Shown here one piece after another: positions 1-5,814 of a stretch of 7,685 bases of DNA. The position numbers and the translations under genes are program-made. The notes beneath the pieces are model-generated. The model saw only the letters and a program-made list of their open reading frames with translations. It did not search any database and was not told the origin of the DNA. Positions within the stretch are counted from its first letter, which is position 1. Each line of letters opens with the position of its first letter. Origin of the DNA: Nitrososphaeraceae archaeon (GTDB lineage Archaea > Thermoproteota > Nitrososphaeria > Nitrososphaerales > Nitrososphaeraceae); assembly GCA_021155845.1 (NCBI GenBank), contig JAJNBK010000283.1:1-7685 (forward strand). The letters run 5' to 3'.

Positions 1-208
1 GCTGAAAAAGTGCCAGACTGGGCATCGCCTGATAGTACTTGATAAATCCGTCATCCTCCATCTTCTTTACTCTAACTCGAACTGTCTTCTCATCTAATCT
101 AAGCTTCCTTCCGATAGCTAATGGGCTAACTCGCCTATCTGTGAACGAATCATAATCCAGACCCTTGAATGCTATTTCACAGAAGATCCTTACATCTTTG
201 GCATCCAA
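1..208 (-). CDS. Lrp/AsnC-like winged-helix regulator, N-terminal part (runs off the left edge)
   Basis: The reverse strand is open from a TTG at 208-206 to the window edge (69 codons). The frame is closed just upstream by TAG at 220-218, so TTG is the only plausible start inside the frame. The protein begins LDAKDVRIFCEIAFKGLDY, followed by a stretch with SPLAIGRKLRLDEKTVRVRV and then KKMEDDGFIKYYQAMPSLAL. The SPLAIGRKL / LDEKTVRVRVKKME pair reads as the two helices of a helix-turn-helix and DGFIKYY as the wing, the layout of Lrp/AsnC-type DNA-binding domains. Such one-domain or two-domain regulators are numerous in Thaumarchaeota (from memory). The effector domain, if any, is outside the window, so the target and ligand cannot be inferred. 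No clear TATA box or Shine-Dalgarno site precedes the TTG. It points away from the methyltransferase gene. Confidence 0.8.
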   Translation of the reverse strand, partial: MDAKDVRIFCEIAFKGLDYDSFTDRRVSPLAIGRKLRLDEKTVRVRVKKMEDDGFIKYYQAMPSLALFQ

Positions 209-357
209 GTAATTACTCTACTCAATCTTCCCTAGCTGGGGAGCCTCAAATAAGGTTAGCTACGAATGATCCAACCATGCTAAAGTTTGGATGCTACATC
301 TGCTAGCTAATTTGTGTAGAATGCGGGTATCGCCTTCCCGTCCTTAATTTATCATCC

Positions 358-510
358 ATGCAACATATATCGTGTATCATGATACAAGAAAAAATATCAT
401 CAGAAGTAATTGAGATGGAAAGACAAGAACAAGAAGAGATACAAGAAATACAACAACAGCTTGCTATGAATTCTAAAGGAGGTTCGGATACCAATGGTAG
501 TAGTAGATGA
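358..510 (+). CDS. Small Gln/Glu-rich ORF overlapping the methyltransferase start
   Basis: This is a 50-codon ORF from ATG 358, or 43 codons from the second in-frame ATG at 379, ending with TGA 508-510. The centre (EVIEMERQEQEEIQEIQQQL) is very rich in Glu and Gln with Ile/Leu spacing, which would form a helix or short coiled coil. The tail is SKGGSDTNGSSR. Its last 17 bases overlap the methyltransferase start at 494 in another frame, and the methyltransferase ribosome-binding site lies inside it, so translational coupling is possible. A TATA-like TTAATTTA at 344-351 lies about 30 nt before ATG 379, which favours that shorter start. I do not recognise the protein. It could equally be a fortuitous reading of a leader region. 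The codon pattern is coding-like, but the evidence is weak. Confidence 0.35.
   Translation: MQHISCIMIQEKISSEVIEMERQEQEEIQEIQQQLAMNSKGGSDTNGSSR
475..483 (+). promoter_or_regulatory. Shine-Dalgarno site of the methyltransferase gene
   Basis: AAAGGAGGT matches the anti-Shine-Dalgarno end of archaeal 16S rRNA, and 11 nt separate GGAGG from ATG 494. It decides the start of the methyltransferase. It stands out because most other genes in this window have no such site and look leaderless. That fits this gene being preceded by a transcribed leader or by the small ORF at 358-510. Confidence 0.6.
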
Positions 511-1555
511 GACAAAGTTACAGGAATTTATTGGAAAAGTTGTGAATGAATGGGGAGCAGCAGAAGGTGCATTAATCACTTTTGTTGGCGACAGGCTTGG
601 ATTGTTCAAAGCGATGGCAGGAGCAGGTCAGTTGACACCAGAAGAACTAGCAAAAAAGACAGGGACACATCCACGAATAATAAAAGAATGGCTTGCTGGT
701 CAAGCTGCTGGAGGTTTTATTACATATGACCGTGTTAATGGCACATACACGCTTCCAGAAGAGCAGGCTTTTGCACTCACTGATGAGAATAGCCCAGCAT
801 ACATAGCAGGTTTCTACCAATCCCTAGTAAGTCTTTTCAAAGACGAGGAAAAAATTATTGAGGCATTTAGGACTGGAAAAGGTCTTGGATGGGGAGACCA
901 TCATCATTACTTATTTGAAGGCACAGAGAGATTCTTCAAACCGAACTATGTTGCTAACCTAACAACCAGCTGGATTCCAGCGCTAGAAGACGTTGAATAC
1001 AGGCTCAAGAATGAAGGAGCTAAAGTAGCAGACGTTGGATGTGGTCATGGTGTATCAACAATTCTGATGGCAAAGGCATACCCCAATTCAAAAATCATAG
1101 GGTTTGATTCTCATAAACCCTCAGTTGAATGGGCTAGGAAGCAGGCAGAAAAAGAAGGCTTGCGAAACATAACATTTGAAGTTGCAAAGTCGACAGATTA
1201 CTCGGGCGACGATTATGACTTGGTTGCGTTCTTTGATTGCTTCCATGACATGGGCAATCCAGCTGGGGCAGCCAGGCACGTACTGCAAACGTTGAAGAAA
1301 AAAGATGGCACATGGCTGTTAGTAGAACCTTTTGCCAATGATAAAGTAGAGGACAATTTAAATCCTCTTGGAAGGCTATTCTACTCCGTATCTTCCATCG
1401 TATGCGTTCCTGCGTCTTTAAACGAAAATGGACCTGCACTGGGAGCGCAAGCAGGTGAAGAAAGAATAGCAGAAACAGTAAAATCGGCAGGTTTTTCAAA
1501 GTTCCGTCGGGCTACCCAAACACCATTCAACTTGGTCTTTGAAGCAAGACCCTGA
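494..1555 (+). CDS. Class I SAM-dependent methyltransferase with N-terminal winged helix (Rv2258c-like)
   Basis: This 353-residue cytoplasmic enzyme has two parts. Residues about 10-90 form a winged-helix/dimerisation domain: GDRLGLFKAM, then LTPEELAKKTGTHPRIIKEW, then a wing GGFITYDRVNGTYTLPEE. This domain is seen in plant-type O-methyltransferases and in the Rv2258c group. Residues about 165-350 are a Rossmann methyltransferase domain: motif I VADVGCGHG at 178-186 (SAM binding), GFD at 203-205 with the acidic residue that holds the SAM ribose, FFDCFHDMGNP at 246-256 (motif IV region, the HDMG being typical of this group), and LLVEPF at 275-280. The length is normal for the family. The methyl acceptor cannot be told from sequence. 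The start is supported by a strong Shine-Dalgarno site 11 nt upstream, inside the preceding small ORF. The gene is intact, in contrast to many small neighbours. Confidence 0.9.
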   Translation: MVVVDETKLQEFIGKVVNEWGAAEGALITFVGDRLGLFKAMAGAGQLTPEELAKKTGTHPRIIKEWLAGQAAGGFITYDRVNGTYTLPEEQAFALTDENSPAYIAGFYQSLVSLFKDEEKIIEAFRTGKGLGWGDHHHYLFEGTERFFKPNYVANLTTSWIPALEDVEYRLKNEGAKVADVGCGHGVSTILMAKAYPNSKIIGFDSHKPSVEWARKQAEKEGLRNITFEVAKSTDYSGDDYDLVAFFDCFHDMGNPAGAARHVLQTLKKKDGTWLLVEPFANDKVEDNLNPLGRLFYSVSSIVCVPASLNENGPALGAQAGEERIAETVKSAGFSKFRRATQTPFNLVFEARP

Positions 1556-1783
1556 GCCCTCACCGCGATAATTTGCATAAATTTCTTTAACTTTACCAGC
1601 TTCAAAGTCTGCTTCATATATTGTCTCATTGCTTTTGGACATAGAATACGCGTGACCAAAAGCTAATTCTACTTGAAATGCAATTCCCGATAAATTGAAT
1701 AGATCGACAACGTCGAGAAGGTTGGAATCTTCTCCTTCATATATCTTATTGTTGTTGTTATTACTTTCTTGTCCAATGGACAT
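1496..1783 (-). CDS. Hypothetical acidic protein converging on the methyltransferase
   Basis: This is a 95-codon reverse-strand ORF starting at ATG 1783-1781. The first 75 residues lie outside any other gene and look coding: MSIGQESNNNNNKIYEGEDS, then a hydrophobic stretch NLLDVVDLFNLSGIAFQVEL, then HAYSMSKSNETIYEADFEAG and KVKEIYANYRGEG. The mixed, acidic composition with Asn runs resembles the other archaeal proteins here. The last 20 codons run antisense into the 3' end of the methyltransferase (60 bp overlap), and that tail may be read-through of a lost stop. A TATA-like AATTTATC near 1809-1816 would place a transcript start close to the ATG. I do not recognise a family. Alternatives are a truncated pseudogene or a spurious ORF. 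Confidence 0.42.
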   Translation of the reverse strand: MSIGQESNNNNNKIYEGEDSNLLDVVDLFNLSGIAFQVELAFGHAYSMSKSNETIYEADFEAGKVKEIYANYRGEGSGSCFKDQVEWCLGSPTEL

Positions 1784-1862
1784 TCATATCGATTTAATAT
1801 AGGAAATGGATAAATTGTTGTTGAAGAAATATTATTATTTTCTTGTTCTATAGTCCTTGCTA

Positions 1863-2093
1863 TTACTTTGTTAATTTTGTTCTTCCATAACGTGGATTCT
1901 TTCTATATTCCATTAACTTTATGTAATCTAAATACCACCTATTCGCCCCTTCCTTAAGATCTTCTGGTATTCCTAATCAAAACAACCATTTAAAATAATC
2001 ATCTCGAAAATATTGTAGTCCTTCCTTTACGGGTTCGGTGGGATCTGGAACAGATTTGACTCTATTTTGCCACGCAGGGTAGTGATCCGATGG
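1863..2093 (-). pseudogene. Degraded coding fragment with in-frame TGA, unknown product
   Basis: One reverse-strand frame reads as protein for 77 codons with a single stop. The first half is PSDHYPAWQNRVKSVPDPTE followed by PVKEGLQYFRDDYFKWLF, then TGA at 1979-1977. The second half is LGIPEDLKEGANRWYLDYIK followed by LMEYRKNPRYGRTKLTK and TAA at 1865-1863. The aromatic, charged composition continues unchanged across the stop, as expected for a nonsense mutation in a real gene and not for chance. Another in-frame TGA (2096-2094) and a TAA lie just upstream, and no start codon or promoter is visible, so the 5' end is missing. I do not recognise the family. No selenocysteine signal is apparent, so I treat the TGA as a stop. 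Confidence 0.5.
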
Positions 2094-2115
2094 TCACCAG
2101 ATCCGTTTTGATTAG
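1973..2115. repeat. Inverted repeat around the degraded fragment
   Basis: CTAATCAAAAC at 1973-1983 is the exact reverse complement of GTTTTGATTAG at 2105-2115 (11 bp). Immediately next to the right arm, CCAGATCC at 2097-2104 pairs with GGATCTGG at 2041-2048 (8 bp). The right arm is therefore continuous over 19 bases, while its complement is split in two. No target-site duplication is visible. An 11 bp match could be chance in AT-rich DNA. Confidence 0.3.
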
Positions 2116-2299
2116 TATAGATATATCGTGATGAAAGAGCTGCAAAAACAGTGAAATTTAGTTATAACATGTGGCTATTTTGACTGTTATTGGATGCGAT
2201 CTTTTAAAAAGTGATAAAATCATAATAACAGTATGAATAGACGATAACTAAGATTATTTAACATATTATAAGATCATTATGCTCTTGCATTTGTAAGCG
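2116..2299 (+). promoter_or_regulatory. Upstream region of the CadD-like gene: inverted repeat and TATA candidate
   Basis: ACTGTTATT at 2183-2191 and AATAACAGT at 2224-2232 form a 9 bp inverted repeat separated by 32 nt. Downstream is an AT-rich stretch with TTATTTAA (2254-2261) and ATATTATA (2263-2270). The second is placed about 26 nt before position 2292, a few bases short of ATG 2300, fitting a nearly leaderless transcript. The repeat is a candidate operator or hairpin. No metal-sensing regulator gene is adjacent. Confidence 0.4.
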
Positions 2300-2899
2300 A
2301 TGACAGATATTCCCGGTCTGATAGCAATAGGCGTCGCGGCCTTTGCCGCTACTAATATTGATGACATTTTTGTGCTCATGATGTTCTTTTCTTTTTCTTC
2401 CATGACTTTTCCAGTTAAGCAGGTAGTATTAGGTCAGTATATAGGAATAGGTTTGCTTGTTGCTATTAGTGCACTAGGTTCTTTTATCTCACTGGCTGTT
2501 CCGACGTACATTATAGCGCTATTGGGGATAGTGCCGATAGTAATAGGCGTCAAGAAGCTTGTCGTGTTCAGAAAGAAAAACGAATCTAATTCAAAGCAGG
2601 CAGTACAGGATAAGAAGTATAATCTAGTTTTTGCAGCTGTCGCTGCTGTGACTTTTTCAAATGGCGGTGACAATATTGGTGTTTATACTCCGCTGTTTGC
2701 AAAATATAATTCTGTAAGCCAAATTACTGCGCTTGCAACGATTTTTATGGTAATGACTGCTGTATGGTGCATAACAGCATATTATCTTGTGAATCATCCT
2801 CTAGTTGCTTCGAAGATACGTCGTATTGGACATATCATTTTACCTTTTGTCCTCATTGGACTTGGAATATACATTCTGACTGAATCTTTTGTTTTTTGA
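2300..2899 (+). CDS. CadD-family cadmium resistance transporter
   Basis: This 199-residue integral membrane protein has about six hydrophobic segments (near residues 5-27, 44-64, 68-88, 108-124, 145-163 and 177-195) and a short charged loop (RKKNESNSKQ, 91-100). Family signatures are ATNIDDIFVLMMFF (17-30), GQYIG (45-49), GIVPIVIGVKK (76-86), FSNGGDNIGVYTPLF (119-133) and ILPFVLIGLGIYILTE (180-195). These match the CadD/Cad family of small membrane proteins linked to cadmium resistance in Gram-positive bacteria, which are about 200 residues long. The acidic pairs N19-I-D-D22 and G123-D124 inside membrane segments probably handle the cation. The gene stands alone with its own promoter region. 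Substrate (Cd2+ or another cation) and direction of transport are inferred from the family only. Nothing is truncated. Confidence 0.88.
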   Translation: MTDIPGLIAIGVAAFAATNIDDIFVLMMFFSFSSMTFPVKQVVLGQYIGIGLLVAISALGSFISLAVPTYIIALLGIVPIVIGVKKLVVFRKKNESNSKQAVQDKKYNLVFAAVAAVTFSNGGDNIGVYTPLFAKYNSVSQITALATIFMVMTAVWCITAYYLVNHPLVASKIRRIGHIILPFVLIGLGIYILTESFVF

Positions 2900-3265
2900 T
2901 ATCAGTCATATTTACTGCTACTATCCTAAAACTATAAAACTTCTCCATTATACCTGTAGCTGTTATTGATGTTCAATGGCTGAGCTCAAATGTTTCATTT
3001 CCGTAGCTGTTTTGAAATTGATATGATTGTTGGTCTCCTCCTAGTTAGTAATGAATATAGTATTAGATGACCATTGGTCAAATTCGGTGGGATGCAATAC
3101 ACTAGTGCATGTAATCCACTTGCGTAATGTGAAATGATATAGTCTAAGAGGTTATTCTAACTTGTTTTTAACCCAAGATATAGTCCGTCTTTGAATTTTG
3201 ATTCGCAGTGTTATATACTATAGTTGTCTATGCGAAACAGTGTACTATACAAGTTATATATTAGT
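2900..3265. other. Gene-free stretch with a short palindrome
   Basis: I find no convincing ORF on either strand. It holds the perfect palindrome TGACCATTGGTCA (3068-3080), two copies of GTAGCTGTT (2955-2963 and 3003-3011), and TTCGGTGGGAT at 3083-3093, which also occurs at 2035-2045. None has an assignable role. Confidence 0.5.
3211..3218 (+). promoter_or_regulatory. Candidate TATA box for the small gene at 3266
   Basis: TTATATAC in the context CAGTGTTATATACTATAG would place a transcript start near 3240, giving a leader of about 25 nt to ATG 3266. A second CAGTGTACTATAC follows at 3238. A closer AT-rich TTATATAT (3256-3263 region) lies too near the ATG to serve it. Confidence 0.3.
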
Positions 3266-3473
3266 ATGATTAGTAAAAAAGGTATGGAGCCAGATATTCA
3301 ACTATTAGAATTAGCTACTTTCAAAAAAACTTGGAATAGATCTTTATGTAGCCCAAATTATTTTCGAAGAGGCCAAAAAGATAAGAGATGTTATCATCGC
3401 TGATACAGCTACTACTGCTAACAAAGACAATGATTTCAATAATAATAATAATTCTTTATTATCAATTCAATGA
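3266..3473 (+). pseudogene. Small helical protein gene frameshifted at an A7 run
   Basis: From ATG 3266 the frame reads MISKKGMEPDIQLLELATFK and, without correction, ends after 45 codons (TGA 3401-3403) in an unconvincing tail. Dropping one A from the seven-A run at 3323-3329 continues it as KLGIDLYVAQIIFEEAKKIR, then DVIIADTATTANKDNDFNNN and NNSLLSIQ, ending at TGA 3471-3473. The corrected product is 68 residues: a helical, charged N-terminal two-thirds and an Asn-rich tail like those of neighbouring proteins. The smooth change of coding character exactly at the homopolymer argues for a real gene with one extra A. It may be a true pseudogene, a sequencing error, or a gene read by slippage on the A run. 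I do not recognise the family. Confidence 0.6.
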
Positions 3474-3644
3474 ACACAATATAATTGCCAAGCTGAAAGT
3501 AACGATGATTTCTATATTAGGATTACCAAATTAAGCCATAAATAGAGAACTATAAATAATTATTTTGAGCTCACTACCATCTCATTATAGGTTATTATTT
3601 CGCCAAAAAACTGGCTTTGATATGCTTTCTTCTTCTTCAAGAAT
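3474..3644. other. Short gene-free stretch
   Basis: No ORF or repeat of note is visible. There is a pyrimidine-rich TTTCTTCTTCTTC just before the promoter of the next gene. Confidence 0.4.
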
Positions 3645-3652
3645 AGATATAT
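3645..3652 (+). promoter_or_regulatory. TATA box of the zinc-ribbon protein gene
   Basis: GATATATT is centred about 26 nt before ATG 3675, so the transcript would begin at or next to the start codon. No Shine-Dalgarno site precedes the ATG. This is the expected arrangement for a leaderless archaeal mRNA. Confidence 0.5.
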
Positions 3653-3674
3653 TGCACAGTAATAACATATAGAC

Positions 3675-4220
3675 ATGGCTCAAACGCTTTGTGTCAAATG
3701 TGGTTCAGAGCTCAAAGTATCTTCCTCTTGTCAGCTTTGCCAGGAGCCTTTAACTTTTGCATGTACCTCATGTGAGTATATTACCGAAGAAAAAGTTCAT
3801 ACCGATTGTAGGAATGCGAAAGTATTAGCAAAAACAGCAGGTACAAAAGAAAAAGAAGAAGAAGCTGCTGCTACAACAACAACAGCATCTAGACCTACAA
3901 GTAATAGAAATCAAGAAGAGGCTATTGTTGATAAACATAAAGAAGAAGAAACGGTTAATACACAGCCACGTTCTGCACCACCTTATATGACAACTAAACA
4001 AGATAATAAAAATTTCAATAATGTCAATCCGTTTGTTGCAAGCACAGCAATTTGGCAAAGCTTGATGACCTATTGGTTTAATGCTTATGCAGAATTTCTT
4101 AAATCTGCACCAAAAATGACTGAAGATTGGTATAATATATTTTGGAAGCCTTGGTTAAATTGGGCATCGAAGCAGCAGCAGCAGCAGCAGCAGCAACAAG
4201 GACAAGACAAGGTGGAATAA
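3675..4220 (+). CDS. Zinc-ribbon protein with low-complexity linker, aromatic helix and poly-Gln tail
   Basis: This 181-residue soluble protein has three zones. Residues 1-48 are a Cys-rich module with CVKC (6-9), CQLC (19-22), CTSC (30-33) and H42/C45, enough for two metal sites. Residues about 50-115 are a low-complexity linker of Lys, Glu, Ala and Thr runs. Residues 118-164 form a conserved-looking, aromatic-rich segment with NPFVASTAIWQSLMTYWFNA, then FLKSAP and DWYNIFWKPWLNW, followed by nine Gln (167-175) and GQDKVE. The aromatic amphipathic segment recalls PhaE or phasin-like proteins that bind polyhydroxyalkanoate granules or PHA synthase, known in some Thaumarchaeota. That is a guess from texture only, and no PHA gene is in the window. 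A protein- or membrane-surface-binding role is another possibility. The gene has its own promoter and seems monocistronic and intact. Confidence 0.8.
   Translation: MAQTLCVKCGSELKVSSSCQLCQEPLTFACTSCEYITEEKVHTDCRNAKVLAKTAGTKEKEEEAAATTTTASRPTSNRNQEEAIVDKHKEEETVNTQPRSAPPYMTTKQDNKNFNNVNPFVASTAIWQSLMTYWFNAYAEFLKSAPKMTEDWYNIFWKPWLNWASKQQQQQQQQQGQDKVE
4173..4199 (+). repeat. CAG microsatellite encoding poly-Gln
   Basis: Seven CAG followed by two CAA codons give nine glutamines near the C-terminus of the zinc-ribbon protein. Whole-codon slippage would change the length of the tract without breaking the frame. Confidence 0.9.
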
Positions 4221-4583
4221 GCTCTGATCAACCAAGTAGCAGATTTAAGATAAAGGATATAAAAATCCCAAAAGTCATAACTTCATAATATATAGGAGCA
4301 AGAAATCAATGAATCTTGTTTGAGAGCATCAGTTAAATTGATGTTCAATTAGAAGGCCATGAAACCTTGTTTTTTCTATTCAATACAAAAAAAGGGAGGT
4401 GTGCTGGTCTTTCAACTCTAATACATTGTTTAAAATCTATTATATAACTATCAGACCGTTGTAAGTCACATTGATGTAACATAGCCATTAATGAGTGATA
4501 TTGCAGAACAAAACGCTACTACTATTAATCAATCAATCTGCAATATCGCCTTTACAATTATCATAAATTTCTGATTCTTCTTT
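4221..4583. other. Gene-free stretch containing an 11 bp stem-loop
   Basis: There is no supported gene. GATATTGCAGA (4497-4507) and TCTGCAATATC (4537-4547) form a perfect 11 bp stem with a 29 nt loop. It overlaps a 27-codon ORF from ATG 4491 that I do not consider real. The hairpin could be a processing or termination structure between the zinc-ribbon gene and the decayed reverse-strand gene. A GGGAGGTG at 4395-4402 has no usable ORF behind it. Confidence 0.4.
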
Positions 4584-5186
4584 TCAATGTGTATCATTTT
4601 GATTAGCTAGGTTTGGAAATGTACATGAACATTGCGGCGATGATAATGTAGGAGTAGAAGAAGCGGCCGTGGTATTTATAGCATTATTTGTCAATGCTTC
4701 CACAAGGCTTTCATACTGCTTTTCGGTCAAATGTAATATGCCATTCTTATCGGCTTCAATTTACGTGATAATGTTGCTTAATGTTACTGTTGTCATCTGT
4801 GTGTTCGCCATCGTTCGTGGCCGGTATATTATAAATTAATTTAATCATTTGTGCATCAGCTTTTAACGTCTTAATTAGTGCCACGAATGATACTGATATT
4901 AGTATTTTATTGTCGGATAAAACAGCTTTAACATTTTCTTTGGCGACTTGCTTTACCTTAGAATAGTCTTCTCCATTTAGTATATTCGCGATCAACTTCT
5001 CTAGTATATCCCTTTGAGCAGTAAGTTCTTGTACTCTTTGTTCTGTTCTCTTGCACTCTTGTTCAGAAGAGAATGCAATTTTATCTAAAAGTGATATTTT
5101 AAGTTCCAAAGCCCTTATGTCATTTGCTAATCGTTGTATTGTTGTTTATTTACTTCATCGTTTACCTGTTTATAGAGACTTTCCAC
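4584..5186 (-). pseudogene. Decayed coiled-coil protein gene, unknown function
   Basis: Three frames on the reverse strand join into one protein of about 200 residues. N-terminal part from about GTG 5186: VESLYKQVNDEVNKQQ, closed by a stop. After a frameshift near 5140: TIQRLANDIRALELKISLLD and onward through the only long open piece (from a TTG at 5109 to TGA 4758-4756, 117 codons), with CKRTEQRVQELTAQRDILEK, NGEDYSKVKQVAKENVKAVL and SVSFVALIKTLKADAQMIKL. A second frameshift near 4770-4790 and a TAA at 4763-4761 precede IEADKNGILHLTEKQYESLV, EALTNNAINTTAASSTP and the final TGA 4586-4584. The heptad-like first half is a coiled coil, and the C-terminal part (LTEKQYESLVEAL) is again helical with a Ser/Thr-rich tail. 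I recall similar unnamed proteins from Thaumarchaeota but cannot name a function. The 117-codon middle might still be translated, but the flanking matches indicate a broken gene. Confidence 0.6.
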
Positions 5187-5195
5187 ATGCAGAAA

Positions 5196-5347
5196 TTATG
5201 AATAGCAAATCTCTACAACATCAATAACTTGATTCTTTTTCACCGTCCGAAAGTTACCATCTAAAGGGGCTATAAGATCGCTGCTTTGCTGTATGCTTCA
5301 TCCGTTGCATTTGTAAATTTGAGGATGTTCTTGCTGTTGTCACTACC
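5196..5347 (-). pseudogene. Coding-like fragment upstream of the coiled-coil pseudogene
   Basis: Reverse-strand reading gives GSDNSKNILKFTNATDEAYS then KAAIL and TAG at 5272-5270. In the frame one base away, DLIAPLDGNFRTVKKNQVID then VVEICYS and TAA at 5198-5196. The second piece is in the same frame as VESLYKQ of the next pseudogene, separated only by that TAA, so both may belong to one larger former gene. No start codon is visible. The coding character is moderate and chance is not excluded. Confidence 0.3.
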
Positions 5348-5380
5348 ACAACTATATACAGAAGAAGATTACCTTACTCC

Positions 5381-5440
5381 TTCTTCTTCTTCTTCTCGTA
5401 TCCCCGCCATAAGATTGAAAAACATTAGTTAGTTAGTTAG
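5381..5440. repeat. Two microsatellites: (TTC)5 and (TTAG)4
   Basis: A TTC tract fills 5381-5396, and TTAG is repeated four times at 5425-5440, both in the gap between the decayed reverse-strand genes and the promoter at 5465. Neither lies in a recognisable gene. Confidence 0.7.
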
Positions 5441-5464
5441 AGTCTGTCTGTTCTGGGTTTAAAC

Positions 5465-5473
5465 TTTATTAAT
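5465..5473 (+). promoter_or_regulatory. TATA box of the DUF6659-like gene
   Basis: TTTATTAAT is centred about 26 nt before ATG 5495, giving a leaderless transcript. It suggests that the frameshifted gene behind it may still be transcribed. Confidence 0.5.
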
Positions 5474-5494
5474 TCCTCATCACATTAGTGATTA

Positions 5495-5814
5495 ATGGAT
5501 TATCAAAAACTGCAGGTAGATATTATGAATATTGACCCAAAGATTCGATTAGTCACTATATGTGACATCAATGGCAAAGTAATGTTCTCTGATCACCGGA
5601 ATCACTTGAACTTGCTGCTAATTCATGGAAAATACGCAGCAAACTTGCACCAAAGATTGGAAAAGGAAAATACGTCTTGGCGGAATATGAAAAGATTAAA
5701 CGTATCACTATGCCACTAGGCGACGATCATCTTCTCTATGTAACCACAGAACCGGAAGCTGATCATTCAAATATAATCAATAGGGTTTATAGCTTAGAGG
5801 CTGAATTAAAGTAA
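5495..5814 (+). pseudogene. DUF6659-like protein gene broken by frameshift/deletion near codon 34
   Basis: From ATG 5495 the sequence reads MDYQKLQVDIMNIDPKIRLV then TICDINGKVMFSDH. In this frame it then degenerates to a stop at 5717-5719. The frame shifted by two bases from 5599 reads ESLELAANSWKIRSKLAPKI, GKGKYVLAEYEKIKRITMPL, GDDHLLYVTTEPEADHSNII and NRVYSLEAELK, ending at TAA 5812-5814. Joined, the product would be 105 residues, an alpha/beta protein with a Roadblock-like opening (IRLVTICDINGKVMF). I associate it from memory with an uncharacterised thaumarchaeal family (DUF6659-like) whose members are a little longer, with extra residues between the two pieces here. A short deletion at 5597-5599 would therefore explain both the missing linker and the lost frame. 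The 74-residue ORF that remains open is not the native protein. The function of the family is unknown. Confidence 0.7.

Noticed and set aside
303..609. Reverse-strand ORFs of about 70 codons opposite the small ORF and methyltransferase start
   Set aside because: Antisense to the Gln/Glu-rich ORF and the methyltransferase; low-complexity Ser/Cys/Phe-rich products typical of shadow frames.
1977..1979. In-frame TGA as a selenocysteine or pyrrolysine-type recoding
   Set aside because: No SECIS-like hairpin or motif seen, and a TAA and another TGA lie upstream in the same frame; decay is simpler.
3825..4058. Reverse-strand 77-codon ORF opposite the zinc-ribbon protein
   Set aside because: Runs of Cys and Phe come from antisense reading of GAA and ACA repeats; not protein-like.
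4395..4420. Strong Shine-Dalgarno-like GGGAGGTG followed by GTG
   Set aside because: The GTG frame stops after six codons, so nothing usable follows.
4345..4488. Reverse-strand ORF of 47 codons (MAMLHQCDLQRSDSY...)
   Set aside because: No promoter, ribosome site or recognisable pattern; consistent with chance.
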